47,306 bases of DNA from Enterococcus hermanniensis (GTDB lineage: Bacteria > Bacillota > Bacilli > Lactobacillales > Enterococcaceae): NCBI RefSeq assembly GCF_001885945.1, contig NZ_JXKQ01000012.1, positions 1 through 47,306 on the forward strand, given 5' to 3'. Made by a program: the position numbers and the translations under genes. Of the stretch, positions 7,304-15,512 are shown piece after piece. The notes under the pieces are model-generated. The model saw only the letters and a list, made by a program, of their open reading frames with translations. It was not told the DNA's origin and did not search any database. Numbering within the stretch: position 1 is the stretch's first letter; each line of letters opens with the position of its first letter.

Positions 7304-8557
7304 TTAATGATAATATACTTCATTCACGGCGTTTGCTACGGCTACTTTTACATGTTCAAAAGTTAACCCGCCTTGTAAATATAAAGAATATGGTTCTCTT
7401 AATGGACCATCTGCACTCAATTCGATACTTGCGCCTTGAACAAATGTTCCAGCAGCCATGATAATATCATCTTCATAACCAGCCATGTATGACGGTATCG
7501 GAGCTACGTAGGCGTCGATTGGAGAATATTTTTGAATTGCCTGACAAAATTGAATCATTTTTTCACGATCACGAAAATCGATCAATTGGATCAAATCAGT
7601 TCGTGGTTGATTCCATTTAGGTGTTGATTCTAAATTATATTCTTCCAACAGAGCTGCGGAAAAAACAGCGCCTTGAATCGCTTGGCTTACTACATGGGGT
7701 GCTAAGAAAAATCCTTGTAACATGTCAAAGACACTCCCTAACATTGCGCCCCCTTCAGCTCCAACTCCTGGCGTTGTTAAACGGTAGGCACAACGTTCGA
7801 TTAATTCACTTTTCCCTGCAATATAGCCGCCCGTTTTTGCAATACCCCCACCAGGATTTTTGATTAATGAACCAGCCATCAAATCAGCGCCCACTTGAAC
7901 TGGTTCAAGTAATTCAGCAAATTCACCATAACAATTATCAACAAAGATCACTACATTCGGAGCAATGCTTTTGACGAAATCACACATTTCTTTGATTTTT
8001 TCAATCGTAAATGATGGACGCGCAGCATATCCCCGTGAACGTTGGATCGCAACAACTTTGGTCTTTTCAGTCAATTTATTCTTGATACCCGAAAAATCAA
8101 CATCGCCATTTTCAAGTAGCTCAACTTTGTCGTAGCCAATATTGTATTCTTTGAATGAACCTATGCCATTTCCTTGAACACCGATCACTTCTAATAACGT
8201 ATCATATGGCGTACCAGTAATATAAAGCAAATCATCTCCTGGACGTAATATACCAAATAATGATGTAGCAATCGCATGCGTTCCAGAAACGATTTGTGGC
8301 CTCACAAGAGCCGCTTCGGCCCCTAATGTTTGGGCATAAACTGCCTCTAACACATCTCTTCCTTGATCGTCATTTCCATACCCTGTCGAGGGTAAAAAAT
8401 GGCTTTCTGAAACATGGTTTTCTCGAAAAGCCGACAAAACTTTCGCTTGATTCGACAAAGCAACTTCTCGAATCTCTTGTAATCGATCCGCAATTTTGTG
8501 ATCAACTTTATCAATTTTTCCAACTAATTCGGGTGCCAATTTAGTTGTCCAATTCAT
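7304..8557 (-). CDS. ynbB: YnbB, PLP-dependent methionine gamma-lyase-like protein
   Basis: Pyridoxal-phosphate enzyme of fold type I in the family once called aluminium resistance protein; true substrate unknown. Seen: VRPQIVSGTHAIATSLFGIL, AIQRSRGYAARPSFTI, VFVDNCYGEFAE (Asp for PLP) and GSLIKNPGGGIAKTGGYIAG, where the Lys of SLIKN is the likely PLP lysine. ATG 8557 (MNWTTKL) is preferred over an upstream ORF start; GGAG lies about 9 nt before it. It begins inside the last 17 nt of hflX, so translation is coupled. hflX-ynbB-glnR-glnA order is the one known from Bacillus. Confidence 0.9.
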   Translation of the reverse strand: MNWTTKLAPELVGKIDKVDHKIADRLQEIREVALSNQAKVLSAFRENHVSESHFLPSTGYGNDDQGRDVLEAVYAQTLGAEAALVRPQIVSGTHAIATSLFGILRPGDDLLYITGTPYDTLLEVIGVQGNGIGSFKEYNIGYDKVELLENGDVDFSGIKNKLTEKTKVVAIQRSRGYAARPSFTIEKIKEMCDFVKSIAPNVVIFVDNCYGEFAELLEPVQVGADLMAGSLIKNPGGGIAKTGGYIAGKSELIERCAYRLTTPGVGAEGGAMLGSVFDMLQGFFLAPHVVSQAIQGAVFSAALLEEYNLESTPKWNQPRTDLIQLIDFRDREKMIQFCQAIQKYSPIDAYVAPIPSYMAGYEDDIIMAAGTFVQGASIELSADGPLREPYSLYLQGGLTFEHVKVAVANAVNEVYYH

Positions 8558-9785
8558 CTTCCATTCTCCTAATCCAAAGCGATTGCTTCTTAGCAAAACC
8601 TCGTACAATATACGCTTCTTTTTCTTCATCAAAGGTCTCACTTAAAACCAACGTTTCTCGCTTCATTTCATTTAAAGCCTGTCCTTCATCCGCATTCAAT
8701 GTTAATAGATAAGGCTCTAATAGATCCATGATCTCTAATTTGATTGCTTCTGCAAGTGCCTCTTTGCCTTTTGTCGATTTGGCTGAAATCAGCACATTGG
8801 GAAATAGAGTTGGAGTAAAAGAAAACTCATCAATCCGATCAGCTTTGTTGTAAATTGTTAAGACCGGGATATCATCCATCTCTAAATCTTTTAATAAAGC
8901 CAACACCGTTTTTTCTTGTTGCTGACGATCTTCTGCACTCGCATCAACAACGTGTAGCAACAGGTCCATGCCTTTACTTTCTTCTAGTGTTGATTGAAAG
9001 GCATTTACTAATTGCGTCGGCAGATCTTGAATAAATCCAACTGTATCCGTGATTGTTGTTTCCATTCCTTGTGGGAGATGCCAACGCTTTGTTAGTGGAT
9101 CCAGCGTCGCAAATAATTGATCTTTCGAATACGTATCTGCCTTGGTCAATAAATTTAAAATGGTTGATTTCCCCGCATTCGTATACCCAATCAATCCCAT
9201 TTGAAAGATACTTGCTTGCTGACGCTTTTGACGACTTCTTTCCCGGTGTGCCTCGACTTCTTTTAACTCTTTTTTTATTACTGAAATTTTTTGACGAATA
9301 TGTCGGCGATCCGTTTCCAGTTTTGTTTCACCTGGTCCGCGAGTCCCGATACCCCCACCTAAGCGAGAGAGGCTTTGTCCTTGACCGACTAAACGCGGCA
9401 ATAAATAGTCCAATTGAGCCAATTCGACCTGTAATTTTCCTTCTTTAGAACGTGCTCGTTGCGCAAAGATATCTAAAATTAATTGGATACGATCAATGAC
9501 TGGTACACCAACTTTTGTTTCAATCGTTTGACTCTGACGAGGCGTTAATGCGTGGTTAAAAATAACTAGCTCGGCTTCATGTGCATCCACTAATTGCGCC
9601 AGTTCTTCTACTTTTCCTTTTCCAATGATCGTTTGACGATCGACGCGCGGTCTTTTTTGAGTCAACGACTGAACGATTTCTCCATGAGCAGTTTTCGTAA
9701 GTCCAGCTAACTCATGCATTGATTCTAAATAGTTATTTTTGTTTTCGTCGGTTTCGACCCCTACTAAAATGACTTTTTCTGTCAA
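8541..9785 (-). CDS. hflX: ribosome-associated GTPase HflX
   Basis: GTPase that rescues or splits stalled ribosomes under stress. N-terminal HflX domain (residues about 1-190, with GKGKVEELAQLV and GGIGTRGPGETKLETDRR), then a GTPase domain: P-loop GYTNAGKSTILN, DTVGFIQDLP (G3) and NKAD (G4). Length 414, normal. TTG 9785 is chosen over ATG 9806 because AGGAGGG sits 6 nt upstream of it, inside miaA. The TTG overlaps the miaA stop by 4 nt (TTGA). Part of ugpQ-miaA-hflX-ynbB. Confidence 0.93.
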   Translation of the reverse strand: MTEKVILVGVETDENKNNYLESMHELAGLTKTAHGEIVQSLTQKRPRVDRQTIIGKGKVEELAQLVDAHEAELVIFNHALTPRQSQTIETKVGVPVIDRIQLILDIFAQRARSKEGKLQVELAQLDYLLPRLVGQGQSLSRLGGGIGTRGPGETKLETDRRHIRQKISVIKKELKEVEAHRERSRQKRQQASIFQMGLIGYTNAGKSTILNLLTKADTYSKDQLFATLDPLTKRWHLPQGMETTITDTVGFIQDLPTQLVNAFQSTLEESKGMDLLLHVVDASAEDRQQQEKTVLALLKDLEMDDIPVLTIYNKADRIDEFSFTPTLFPNVLISAKSTKGKEALAEAIKLEIMDLLEPYLLTLNADEGQALNEMKRETLVLSETFDEEKEAYIVRGFAKKQSLWIRRMEDELDN

Positions 9786-10705
9786 TTCGATCCCTCCTGT
9801 AACCATTTTTCAATGGTTGTTTCGATCTCTTGCATTTCATCTGGATGTTGTACTAAATCATACCATTGAACAGTCATCCGGTTTCTAAACCAAGTCAATT
9901 GGCGTTTTGCATAGCGTCGTGAGCGTAACTTAATTTCTTCCATCGCTGCTGTCAAAGAAATTTCCCCTGATAAATAAGGAAATAATTCTTTATAGCCAAT
10001 TCCTTGGGCAGCCTGAGCCTCAGGAATCTCAGCTAATATCTTAGCCTCTGAGATTAATCCTTGTTCGACCATCATGTCTACTCGCTGATTGATTCGCTGA
10101 TACAAAAGTGTTCGGTCCGTATTCAATCCAATCAAAAAACTATCATACAGTTCTTTGGGTTGTTCTTTTGGCGCTAAAATCGAATGACCAGTCAATTCAA
10201 ATACTTCTAACGCTCGAATCATTTTTTTTCGATTATTGTAATGAATTTTTTCTGCTGCTAACGGATCGACTGATTGTAATTGTTGCCATAATGCTTGATT
10301 GCCCTTTTCTTCAGCATAAAGATTGTATTTCTCGCGTAAGGCCCCATCTTCCGGGCCGCCTTCATTTCCTAATTTATAGTCCCACAACAGCGATTGGATA
10401 TATAGCCCTGTTCCACCAACTACGATTGGTACTTTTCCACGTTGTGTTATGTCTTCAATCGCTTTTCGTGCGGCTTGCTGAAAATCAGCAGCCGAATACT
10501 GTTGGTCGATATCTCGTACATCAATCAGATAGTGTGGAACACCTTCCATTTCCACTTGTGTTACTTTCGCTGTACCGATATCAAGTCCACGATAGACTTG
10601 CATTGAATCACCGCTAATGATTTCGCCATTAAATTTTTTTGCTAATTCAATACTGAGACTTGTTTTTCCTACAGCAGTTGGTCCTACGATTGCTATTACT
10701 TTCAT
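9782..10705 (-). CDS. miaA: tRNA dimethylallyltransferase
   Basis: Transfers a dimethylallyl group to A37 of tRNAs reading UNN codons. Length 307. Motifs: P-loop GPTAVGKTSLS at 8-18, SGDSMQVYRGLDIGTAK, PHYLIDV, VGGTGLYIQSLL and RNRMTVQWYDL near the end. Its start overlaps the ugpQ stop by 4 nt. The substrate, dimethylallyl diphosphate, comes from the mevalonate route whose first genes lie at 41.3-45.1 kb. Confidence 0.96.
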   Translation of the reverse strand: MKVIAIVGPTAVGKTSLSIELAKKFNGEIISGDSMQVYRGLDIGTAKVTQVEMEGVPHYLIDVRDIDQQYSAADFQQAARKAIEDITQRGKVPIVVGGTGLYIQSLLWDYKLGNEGGPEDGALREKYNLYAEEKGNQALWQQLQSVDPLAAEKIHYNNRKKMIRALEVFELTGHSILAPKEQPKELYDSFLIGLNTDRTLLYQRINQRVDMMVEQGLISEAKILAEIPEAQAAQGIGYKELFPYLSGEISLTAAMEEIKLRSRRYAKRQLTWFRNRMTVQWYDLVQHPDEMQEIETTIEKWLQEGSN

Positions 10706-11439
10706 TGCTTATTCCTACTTCTTGCACGAATGGCTTTTTCAGGAAAATCGGTGATGATCCCTGCTAGATTATTTTCAAAACAAGTCATCATCGTTTCGTA
10801 TAGATTGGGTGTCCACGGACGAAGTGACTTAGAATAAGACTCAACGATTTCAGGATTTTTCTTGACCCAATCATAACTAGGATGTAATCCTTCAAGATAA
10901 TCAGTTTCTAATACCCATCGATACTTATCAGGGTCATTTTTTTGAATCAAATCATATTGAGCATCCGGTTCATACTCATGCATGATTTTTAATGAATCTG
11001 CATTAAAACTACAATAACCATAAGTAAAAGGCCACTCTCGGCTAGTCATGATTTCTGAAAGTTTTTCTTCGATTCCTGGATAATGGAATTTATTGGTTTT
11101 GATTTCGATACATAGAAATCCTCGGAAACGCATTTGTAATAACAAATTCAATACCTCATTCAAGGTTGAAATTTTTGTTGCTTGATATTTTTTATCAAAC
11201 CAACTACCTGCGTCTAATTTTTTGATTTGTTCTAGCGTTAATTCACGCACAAGACCTTTACCGTCTGTTGTTCGATCAACACTTTCATCATGTATCACAA
11301 TCATTTGTTGGTCAGCAGTCAAATGGACATCTAATTCAATACCATCCGCTCCTGTTCGTACAGCTTCCATAAATGCTGGCAGTGTATTTTCGGGATGCGT
11401 GCCCGCACTACCACGATGAGCAATAATTACTGTCATCAT
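10702..11439 (-). CDS. ugpQ: glycerophosphodiester phosphodiesterase
   Basis: GDPD-family hydrolase releasing glycerol 3-phosphate from deacylated phospholipids. TIM-barrel motifs: IAHRGSAGTHPENTLPAF (catalytic His8, Arg9, Glu and Asn), GIELDVHLTADQQMIVIHDE with the metal-binding Glu/Asp and second catalytic His, VDRTTDGKG, and a C-terminal GIITDFPEKA. No signal peptide, so cytoplasmic. Two ATGs are adjacent; the first has GGGAGTG upstream. Overlaps miaA by 4 nt. Confidence 0.92.
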   Translation of the reverse strand: MMTVIIAHRGSAGTHPENTLPAFMEAVRTGADGIELDVHLTADQQMIVIHDESVDRTTDGKGLVRELTLEQIKKLDAGSWFDKKYQATKISTLNEVLNLLLQMRFRGFLCIEIKTNKFHYPGIEEKLSEIMTSREWPFTYGYCSFNADSLKIMHEYEPDAQYDLIQKNDPDKYRWVLETDYLEGLHPSYDWVKKNPEIVESYSKSLRPWTPNLYETMMTCFENNLAGIITDFPEKAIRARSRNKQ

Positions 11440-11465
11440 CTATCACTCCCATCCATTTTTCTTCG

Positions 11466-11492
11466 TTTTAGCATTCCTATTGGATGCTAAAA
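11466..11492. repeat. palindrome overlapping the end of the unknown gene (copy 1)
   Basis: TTTTAGCAT (11466-11474), 9-nt loop, ATGCTAAAA (11484-11492). The stop codon of the minus-strand gene lies in the loop. No T tract follows on either strand. A close relative lies in the clpP leader at 12324-12354. Confidence 0.6.
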
Positions 11493-11992
11493 TAACTTAA
11501 CGGCTGTTTAGTCGCACGCGAAAGCGTTTGTTTCTTCTCGTTTAAAATCTCTATTAGCTGTTCCGAGAAGGTTTCCATAACGATCCGACCACCTTTATAT
11601 GTATAGCCGCCAATTTTCACCGTTTCTTCTGGTGATAAAATCACTTTTCGATGAGAAATATTTTTGAAAAATTCTTCAATTAAATACGTTGGCAAATAAA
11701 AACTGTTTTGCGCTGCAAAAGAATTTAAGTAAATAAAGTCATCAATGGTGATGTAACAGTCATCAAAGGCATTAAAAGACACATAGTCTTGCATCAAAAC
11801 ATTACGTTTTGAAAGAATCTCGTTGATTTTTTTGTTCAATAGGTTAATGGTTTCAATCTCTTTGACTTGATGCATCAATTCTCTTTCTCGTCGTTGGCGT
11901 AATTCAATTTGTCTATATACCAAGAACCCAGCGAGTCCCGTAATTAACGCACCCAACAACACACCTATCAATCCAATAATTGCAACTTCCAC
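11477..11992 (-). CDS. membrane-anchored hypothetical protein
   Basis: I cannot assign a function. From GTG 11992 the protein has 171 residues: one N-terminal transmembrane helix (about 3-26, AIIGLIGVLLGALITGLAGF), a charged probable coiled coil (about 30-65), then a mixed region with DDCYITIDDFIYLNSF and ETVKIGGYTYKGGRI. Topology is probably N-out with a cytoplasmic body. The GTG has GGGGGAAAG just upstream; a TTG at 12007 has no ribosome site. It ends 37 nt before ugpQ and may share its transcript. Similar hairpins flank it on both sides. Confidence 0.7.
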   Translation of the reverse strand: MEVAIIGLIGVLLGALITGLAGFLVYRQIELRQRRERELMHQVKEIETINLLNKKINEILSKRNVLMQDYVSFNAFDDCYITIDDFIYLNSFAAQNSFYLPTYLIEEFFKNISHRKVILSPEETVKIGGYTYKGGRIVMETFSEQLIEILNEKKQTLSRATKQPLSYFSIQ

Positions 11993-12283
11993 ACAACTTT
12001 CCCCCAATATAGTTTAACTTTTAAAATTTAGCCTGATATTGATTCAATCATACTCATTTTTTGAGTAAACAGTTGATTGTTTATTCGCTAAATTAATATA
12101 ATTTTATTATCCTTGTACTTCTTAATTGATTAATGAAAATGATTTTATCTCATTTATAGTCGGACTAAGTTATTTGAAAATCCTTCAAAATAGCTAGAAT
12201 AAACACTTCTCATCGTTATCAATAGTACCATATTTTCTTATTTATAGGATAGTTTAGCTTATCTAATTCCGCCGAACAATCCA
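11993..12283. other. AT-rich intergenic region between the unknown gene and the clpP promoter
   Basis: About 290 nt, very AT-rich, with stop codons in every frame I looked at. It must hold the promoter of the minus-strand unknown gene, but I see no confident -35/-10 pair and no recognisable RNA. Confidence 0.4.
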
Positions 12284-12300
12284 TTTGACCAACACTGACC
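12284..12300 (+). promoter_or_regulatory. CtsR operator of clpP
   Basis: On the minus strand GGTCAGT-GTT-GGTCAAA, a heptad direct repeat with a 3-nt spacer as in CtsR sites (GGTCAAA twice), with two mismatches in one heptad. It covers the -35 and spacer of the clpP promoter, which fits repression that is lifted by heat. Confidence 0.75.
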
Positions 12301-12313
12301 AAAGTTGTATACT
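12285..12313 (+). promoter_or_regulatory. clpP promoter
   Basis: TTGACC (12285-12290), exactly 17 nt, TATACT (12308-12313); overlaps the CtsR operator. Confidence 0.8.
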
Positions 12314-12323
12314 TTGTCTTAGG

Positions 12324-12354
12324 TTTTAGCATTCTATCCTTGATTGTGCTAAAA
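12324..12354 (+). repeat. hairpin in the clpP leader (copy 2)
   Basis: TTTTAGCA / TGCTAAAA arms with a 15-nt loop, near the 5' end of the predicted clpP mRNA. Same arms, and flanking GTTTTAGCATTC and TGCTAAAATAA, as the hairpin at 11466-11492. Confidence 0.55.
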
Positions 12355-12389
12355 TAATTTATGAACAATATTTTAAGGAGGATTCAACT

Positions 12390-12983
12390 ATGAATTTAGT
12401 TCCTACAGTTATCGAACAATCATCTCGTGGCGAACGTGCTTACGACATTTACTCTCGTTTATTAAAAGACCGTATCATTATGTTAAGCGGTGAAGTAAAC
12501 GATGATATGGCAAATACAATCATCGCCCAATTACTTTTCTTGGACGCACAAGATTCAGAAAAAGATATTTATCTTTATATCAACTCTCCTGGTGGTAGCG
12601 TATCTGCTGGCTTAGCGATTTTTGATACAATGAATTTCGTTAAAGCAGATGTGCAAACAATCGTACTTGGTATGGCCGCTTCAATGGGAAGCTTCCTATT
12701 AACAGCTGGCGCTAAAGGCAAACGCTTTGCCTTACCAAATGCTGAAATCATGATCCACCAACCACTTGGTGGTGCTCAAGGTCAAGCGACTGAAATCGAA
12801 ATCGCCGCTCGCCACATTTTAAAAACACGCGAACGCTTAAACAATATTTTAGCTGAACGTACTGGTCAACCAATCGATGTCATCGAACGTGATACCGATC
12901 GTGATAACTTCATGTCTGCTGAAGAAGCAAAAGCTTATGGTCTGATTGATGAAGTAATGGAAAATAGCAGTTCTTTAAGCTAA
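12390..12983 (+). CDS. clpP: ATP-dependent Clp protease proteolytic subunit
   Basis: Tetradecameric serine protease working with Clp ATPases in protein quality control. 197 residues. The catalytic triad is visible at standard positions: Ser98 (GMAASMGSF), His123 (MIHQPLGG) and Asp172 (DTDRDNF). [13 protein letters not shown] (65-77) forms the oxyanion region. Strong AAGGAGG ribosome site. Monocistronic, under a CtsR-type promoter. Confidence 0.98.
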   Translation: MNLVPTVIEQSSRGERAYDIYSRLLKDRIIMLSGEVNDDMANTIIAQLLFLDAQDSEKDIYLYINSPGGSVSAGLAIFDTMNFVKADVQTIVLGMAASMGSFLLTAGAKGKRFALPNAEIMIHQPLGGAQGQATEIEIAARHILKTRERLNNILAERTGQPIDVIERDTDRDNFMSAEEAKAYGLIDEVMENSSSLS

Positions 12984-12986
12984 CAA

Positions 12987-13017
12987 GAAAAACCGAGGAT
13001 AATCCTCGGTTTTTTTA
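12987..13017 (+). terminator. intrinsic terminator of clpP
   Basis: Stem AACCGAGGAT / ATCCTCGGTT with seven T after it and A before it; also placed to end the LUD gene's convergent transcript. Confidence 0.85.
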
Positions 13018-13018
13018 T

Positions 13019-13663
13019 TTATAATCCAACATCTTCTAAAAGCAAAAAAATAGCAAGGCGATTTTTTACCATTGAACGACGTGTAATTACGATCGTATTA
13101 CAAATGCATTCTGGCTGAAGACAATCTCCACAATTGCCTTTTTTGATACACGGTGTTTTTTCAAGTCCTAATCGATGCGCATTTAAAGGCGCTGTATTTT
13201 TGCGAACCATTTCTAATGTCGTCTCCACGTCCCCATATACTTTACGCATGCTGACAAAAGCTAAAACTTTATCCGGACCATAGGTCAAAGCAGCTACTCG
13301 ATTGCCCACACTATCTACATTGACCAACTGCCCATCTTCTGAAATACCATTGATACTTGTTAAAAAATAATCAGCAGTCAGCGCTTGCTTCATTACACGA
13401 TGTCGTTCCTCTGGTGTTTCTGTCTTTTCACGATCGATCATTTGTTGACCGCGCTGATACAGTGCTTCGATGAGTCCAGATTTTTCAACCGTGATCGAAC
13501 CGCCAAATCCGACTGTTTTATCCGATGCAATCATCCTCAAGGCACTTTTCTTTGCCGCTTCCAAATCTTGGCAAATGATCACTTCAAAATTTCTTCGTTC
13601 TAACTTTTTACTCAGCGTTTGTGCCGCTAGTTCATACCGATCTTTTACATAATTCTTCATCAT
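13019..13663 (-). CDS. LUD-domain protein (LutC/YkgG-like, DUF162)
   Basis: 214 residues, a stand-alone LUD domain. Seen: GFGGSITVEKSGLIEAL, TADYFLTSINGISEDGQLVN and DSVGNRVAALTYGPDKVL, the family core. Near the end CIKKGNCGDCLQPECIC supplies five cysteines, a cluster usual in this subfamily. LUD proteins in lactate-utilisation operons work with iron-sulfur partners (LutA/LutB), but none is adjacent here, so the substrate is unknown. AGGAG lies before ATG 13663. Confidence 0.85.
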   Translation of the reverse strand: MMKNYVKDRYELAAQTLSKKLERRNFEVIICQDLEAAKKSALRMIASDKTVGFGGSITVEKSGLIEALYQRGQQMIDREKTETPEERHRVMKQALTADYFLTSINGISEDGQLVNVDSVGNRVAALTYGPDKVLAFVSMRKVYGDVETTLEMVRKNTAPLNAHRLGLEKTPCIKKGNCGDCLQPECICNTIVITRRSMVKNRLAIFLLLEDVGL

Positions 13664-13775
13664 ACTACGCTCCTTTGCTCTCCTATTTCCATTCTCAAGT
13701 ATTTATAAAAAAATAACAACCCAAAATAGCTGATTTTTTATTTACCAATTTTTTTAGGCCGGAAAATAAAAAAAA

Positions 13776-13835
13776 TTTCTAAATCAGCAATAAAAAAAAT
13801 GAAGTAGTTCCATTTTTTAATTGCTGATTTAGAAA
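13776..13835 (-). terminator. long intrinsic terminator after the nuclease gene
   Basis: A perfect 16-bp stem, TTTCTAAATCAGCAAT (13776-13791) with ATTGCTGATTTAGAAA (13820-13835), with further inner pairing AAAAATG / CATTTTT and T-rich sequence beyond it on the minus strand. Unusually long for a terminator. Confidence 0.75.
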
Positions 13836-13839
13836 AGTT

Positions 13840-14499
13840 TTAGCCTTTTTGCGAATAACCAGTTTTGTAATCGATCGTGATTCCATCTTGGATGTTATAA
13901 ACAAAAATATTAAATGAAACCTGATCATCCTCGATACTTTGTGCTTCCATCTGTACTCCTCGCGCGACTAGTTCATCACCTTTGAAGTAAGGCGTCACTC
14001 GATAACGTACGTGATGGTTCGTTTTACGAATATAATTCCCGATTTCAATCTCATGTTGATTCATTCCCGGGTCATTTAGCGACGCAGTTCCGGTCATCAA
14101 ATTCTTTAGGTTATTGTTTTCTCCGGAAAATTGAAATGCAATCAAATGCGCCCGATTGTACAACGGCTCATCTTGATAAAATTTCTGATGCCACCCTGTT
14201 GGTTTCACATACAATCTTTCTCGTTCTTTATTTGGCATCAAATCTTTACCTAACATAGCATTGGCTTGACCGACTCGGTTCAATGAATCCAAATCTGAAA
14301 ATTCTGTCCATGAACCTTTTGCTAATGAACGATCTGTTTTTGAAAAATCTGGCTGATTCTTGTTTAATTCAATCGTCTGATTTTTCCCATCGTAATCAGG
14401 GATATCTGAAACATTACTCACAGTGACTTGTTTTGTTTCATTTACTGATTCCGTTGGTTTCACTTGTGTATAGACGCCATAGACTGCTGCGATAATCAC
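13840..14499 (-). CDS. DNA/RNA non-specific endonuclease, membrane-anchored or secreted (EndA/Spd type)
   Basis: Metal-dependent nuclease of the beta-beta-alpha class. The catalytic region is LYNRAHLIAFQFSGENNNLKNLMTGTASLND in sections: the NRAH His takes the place of the DRGH His, and the following Asn residues (ENNNLKN) would hold the metal. Relatives degrade extracellular DNA or act in DNA uptake. From GTG 14499 the hydrophobic N-terminus is cut short and no ribosome site precedes it. Reading further up in frame to an ATC at 14542-14544 gives ATKKKNSTLISIVAVIIAAVY, a full signal anchor, with AGGAG 10 nt before that ATC. The true start is therefore uncertain. It follows the SPFH gene closely and is probably co-transcribed. 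Confidence 0.85.
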   Translation of the reverse strand: MIIAAVYGVYTQVKPTESVNETKQVTVSNVSDIPDYDGKNQTIELNKNQPDFSKTDRSLAKGSWTEFSDLDSLNRVGQANAMLGKDLMPNKERERLYVKPTGWHQKFYQDEPLYNRAHLIAFQFSGENNNLKNLMTGTASLNDPGMNQHEIEIGNYIRKTNHHVRYRVTPYFKGDELVARGVQMEAQSIEDDQVSFNIFVYNIQDGITIDYKTGYSQKG

Positions 14500-14564
14500 A
14501 GCAACGATCGAGATTAGCGTAGAGTTTTTTTTCTTTGTTGCGATGGTCGTTCCACTCCTAATTT

Positions 14565-15512
14565 CTACTTATTGGTTTGTTGCCAAATCTCTTTAATGGC
14601 CGGGACATTTCCTAGCTCTGTCAAATTGCTTGGCATGATAACCGTATTGCCATTATTTTCAACCACATGTTTGAATGCTTCAATACCCAGATAAGCAATC
14701 ATTTCGTCCGTTAGATGACTTTCGGCGATCGCTTTGTTGATTTCTTTAATTCGTGCAGTCTCTGCTTGTGTGATTTTTTCGATGCGATCTGCCTCAGCAG
14801 CAGCATCGATCCGCGTACGTTCCGCACGTGCATCCGCATCAATTTTTGTTTGGCGCGCTCGTGCTTCAGCATCAATTTGCATTTCAGATGATTTTGCTTC
14901 TGATTCTAAAATAACCGATTGTTTCTTCCCTTCAGAAATCGTGATCAAGGATTCTTTATCACGACTGGCAGTGATCAATTTATTCATAGAATTAACGATC
15001 TCATTTGAAACCGAAATTTCACCGATATTGATACGGTCGATCGATAATCCGTAGCCCGCGGTAATGTCTTTGACACTTTCATAAAGATTAACATTGATTT
15101 CTTCAGTGCCATTTAACACTTCATTCAATTCCATTTTACCAATGATGCCACGCAAATTAGATTGGCAATCTTGAATCATCGAAGTAACCGAATCTTCATT
15201 ATCATAAACAAACGCACGAGCATCAGTCACATGATATTTGATTGCTTCATCAATTTCGACGATGACATTGTCTCTTGTAATAACATTTTGAGGTTCAATT
15301 TGAATAGGGGTTTGTTTTAACGAAACACGTCGACGAACCACGTAAAGAATTGGAATCAAAAAGTGTAGACCTGGTTCTAATGTTTTCACGTATTTACCAA
15401 AACTTTCAACTACCTTGACTTCCCCTTGTTGAACGATCACGATCAACTGACTAAGCACAAACAAAACAACAATCACTAATAAGATAAAGATAACGATATT
15501 AAAAATTAACAA
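14565..15512 (-). CDS. SPFH/Band 7 (stomatin, QmcA-like) membrane protein
   Basis: 315 residues. One N-terminal transmembrane helix (about 2-25), then an SPFH domain (about 27-190: VQQGEVKVVESFGKYVKTLEPG, TRDNVIVEIDEAIKYHVTD, IGEISVSNEIVNSMNK), then an alanine/charge-rich coiled coil (about 190-265, runs of DAEARARQTKIDADARAERT). Such proteins oligomerise in membrane microdomains and commonly pair with an NfeD-like partner, found directly upstream here. The TTG start lies within the last codons of that partner, so translation is coupled. Confidence 0.92.
   Translation of the reverse strand: MLIFNIVIFILLVIVVLFVLSQLIVIVQQGEVKVVESFGKYVKTLEPGLHFLIPILYVVRRRVSLKQTPIQIEPQNVITRDNVIVEIDEAIKYHVTDARAFVYDNEDSVTSMIQDCQSNLRGIIGKMELNEVLNGTEEINVNLYESVKDITAGYGLSIDRINIGEISVSNEIVNSMNKLITASRDKESLITISEGKKQSVILESEAKSSEMQIDAEARARQTKIDADARAERTRIDAAAEADRIEKITQAETARIKEINKAIAESHLTDEMIAYLGIEAFKHVVENNGNTVIMPSNLTELGNVPAIKEIWQQTNK

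Noticed and set aside
13019-13663. Cysteine-rich end of the LUD protein as a novel iron-sulfur site
   Set aside because: Similar Cys clusters are usual in this stand-alone LUD subfamily, so it is not by itself unusual.
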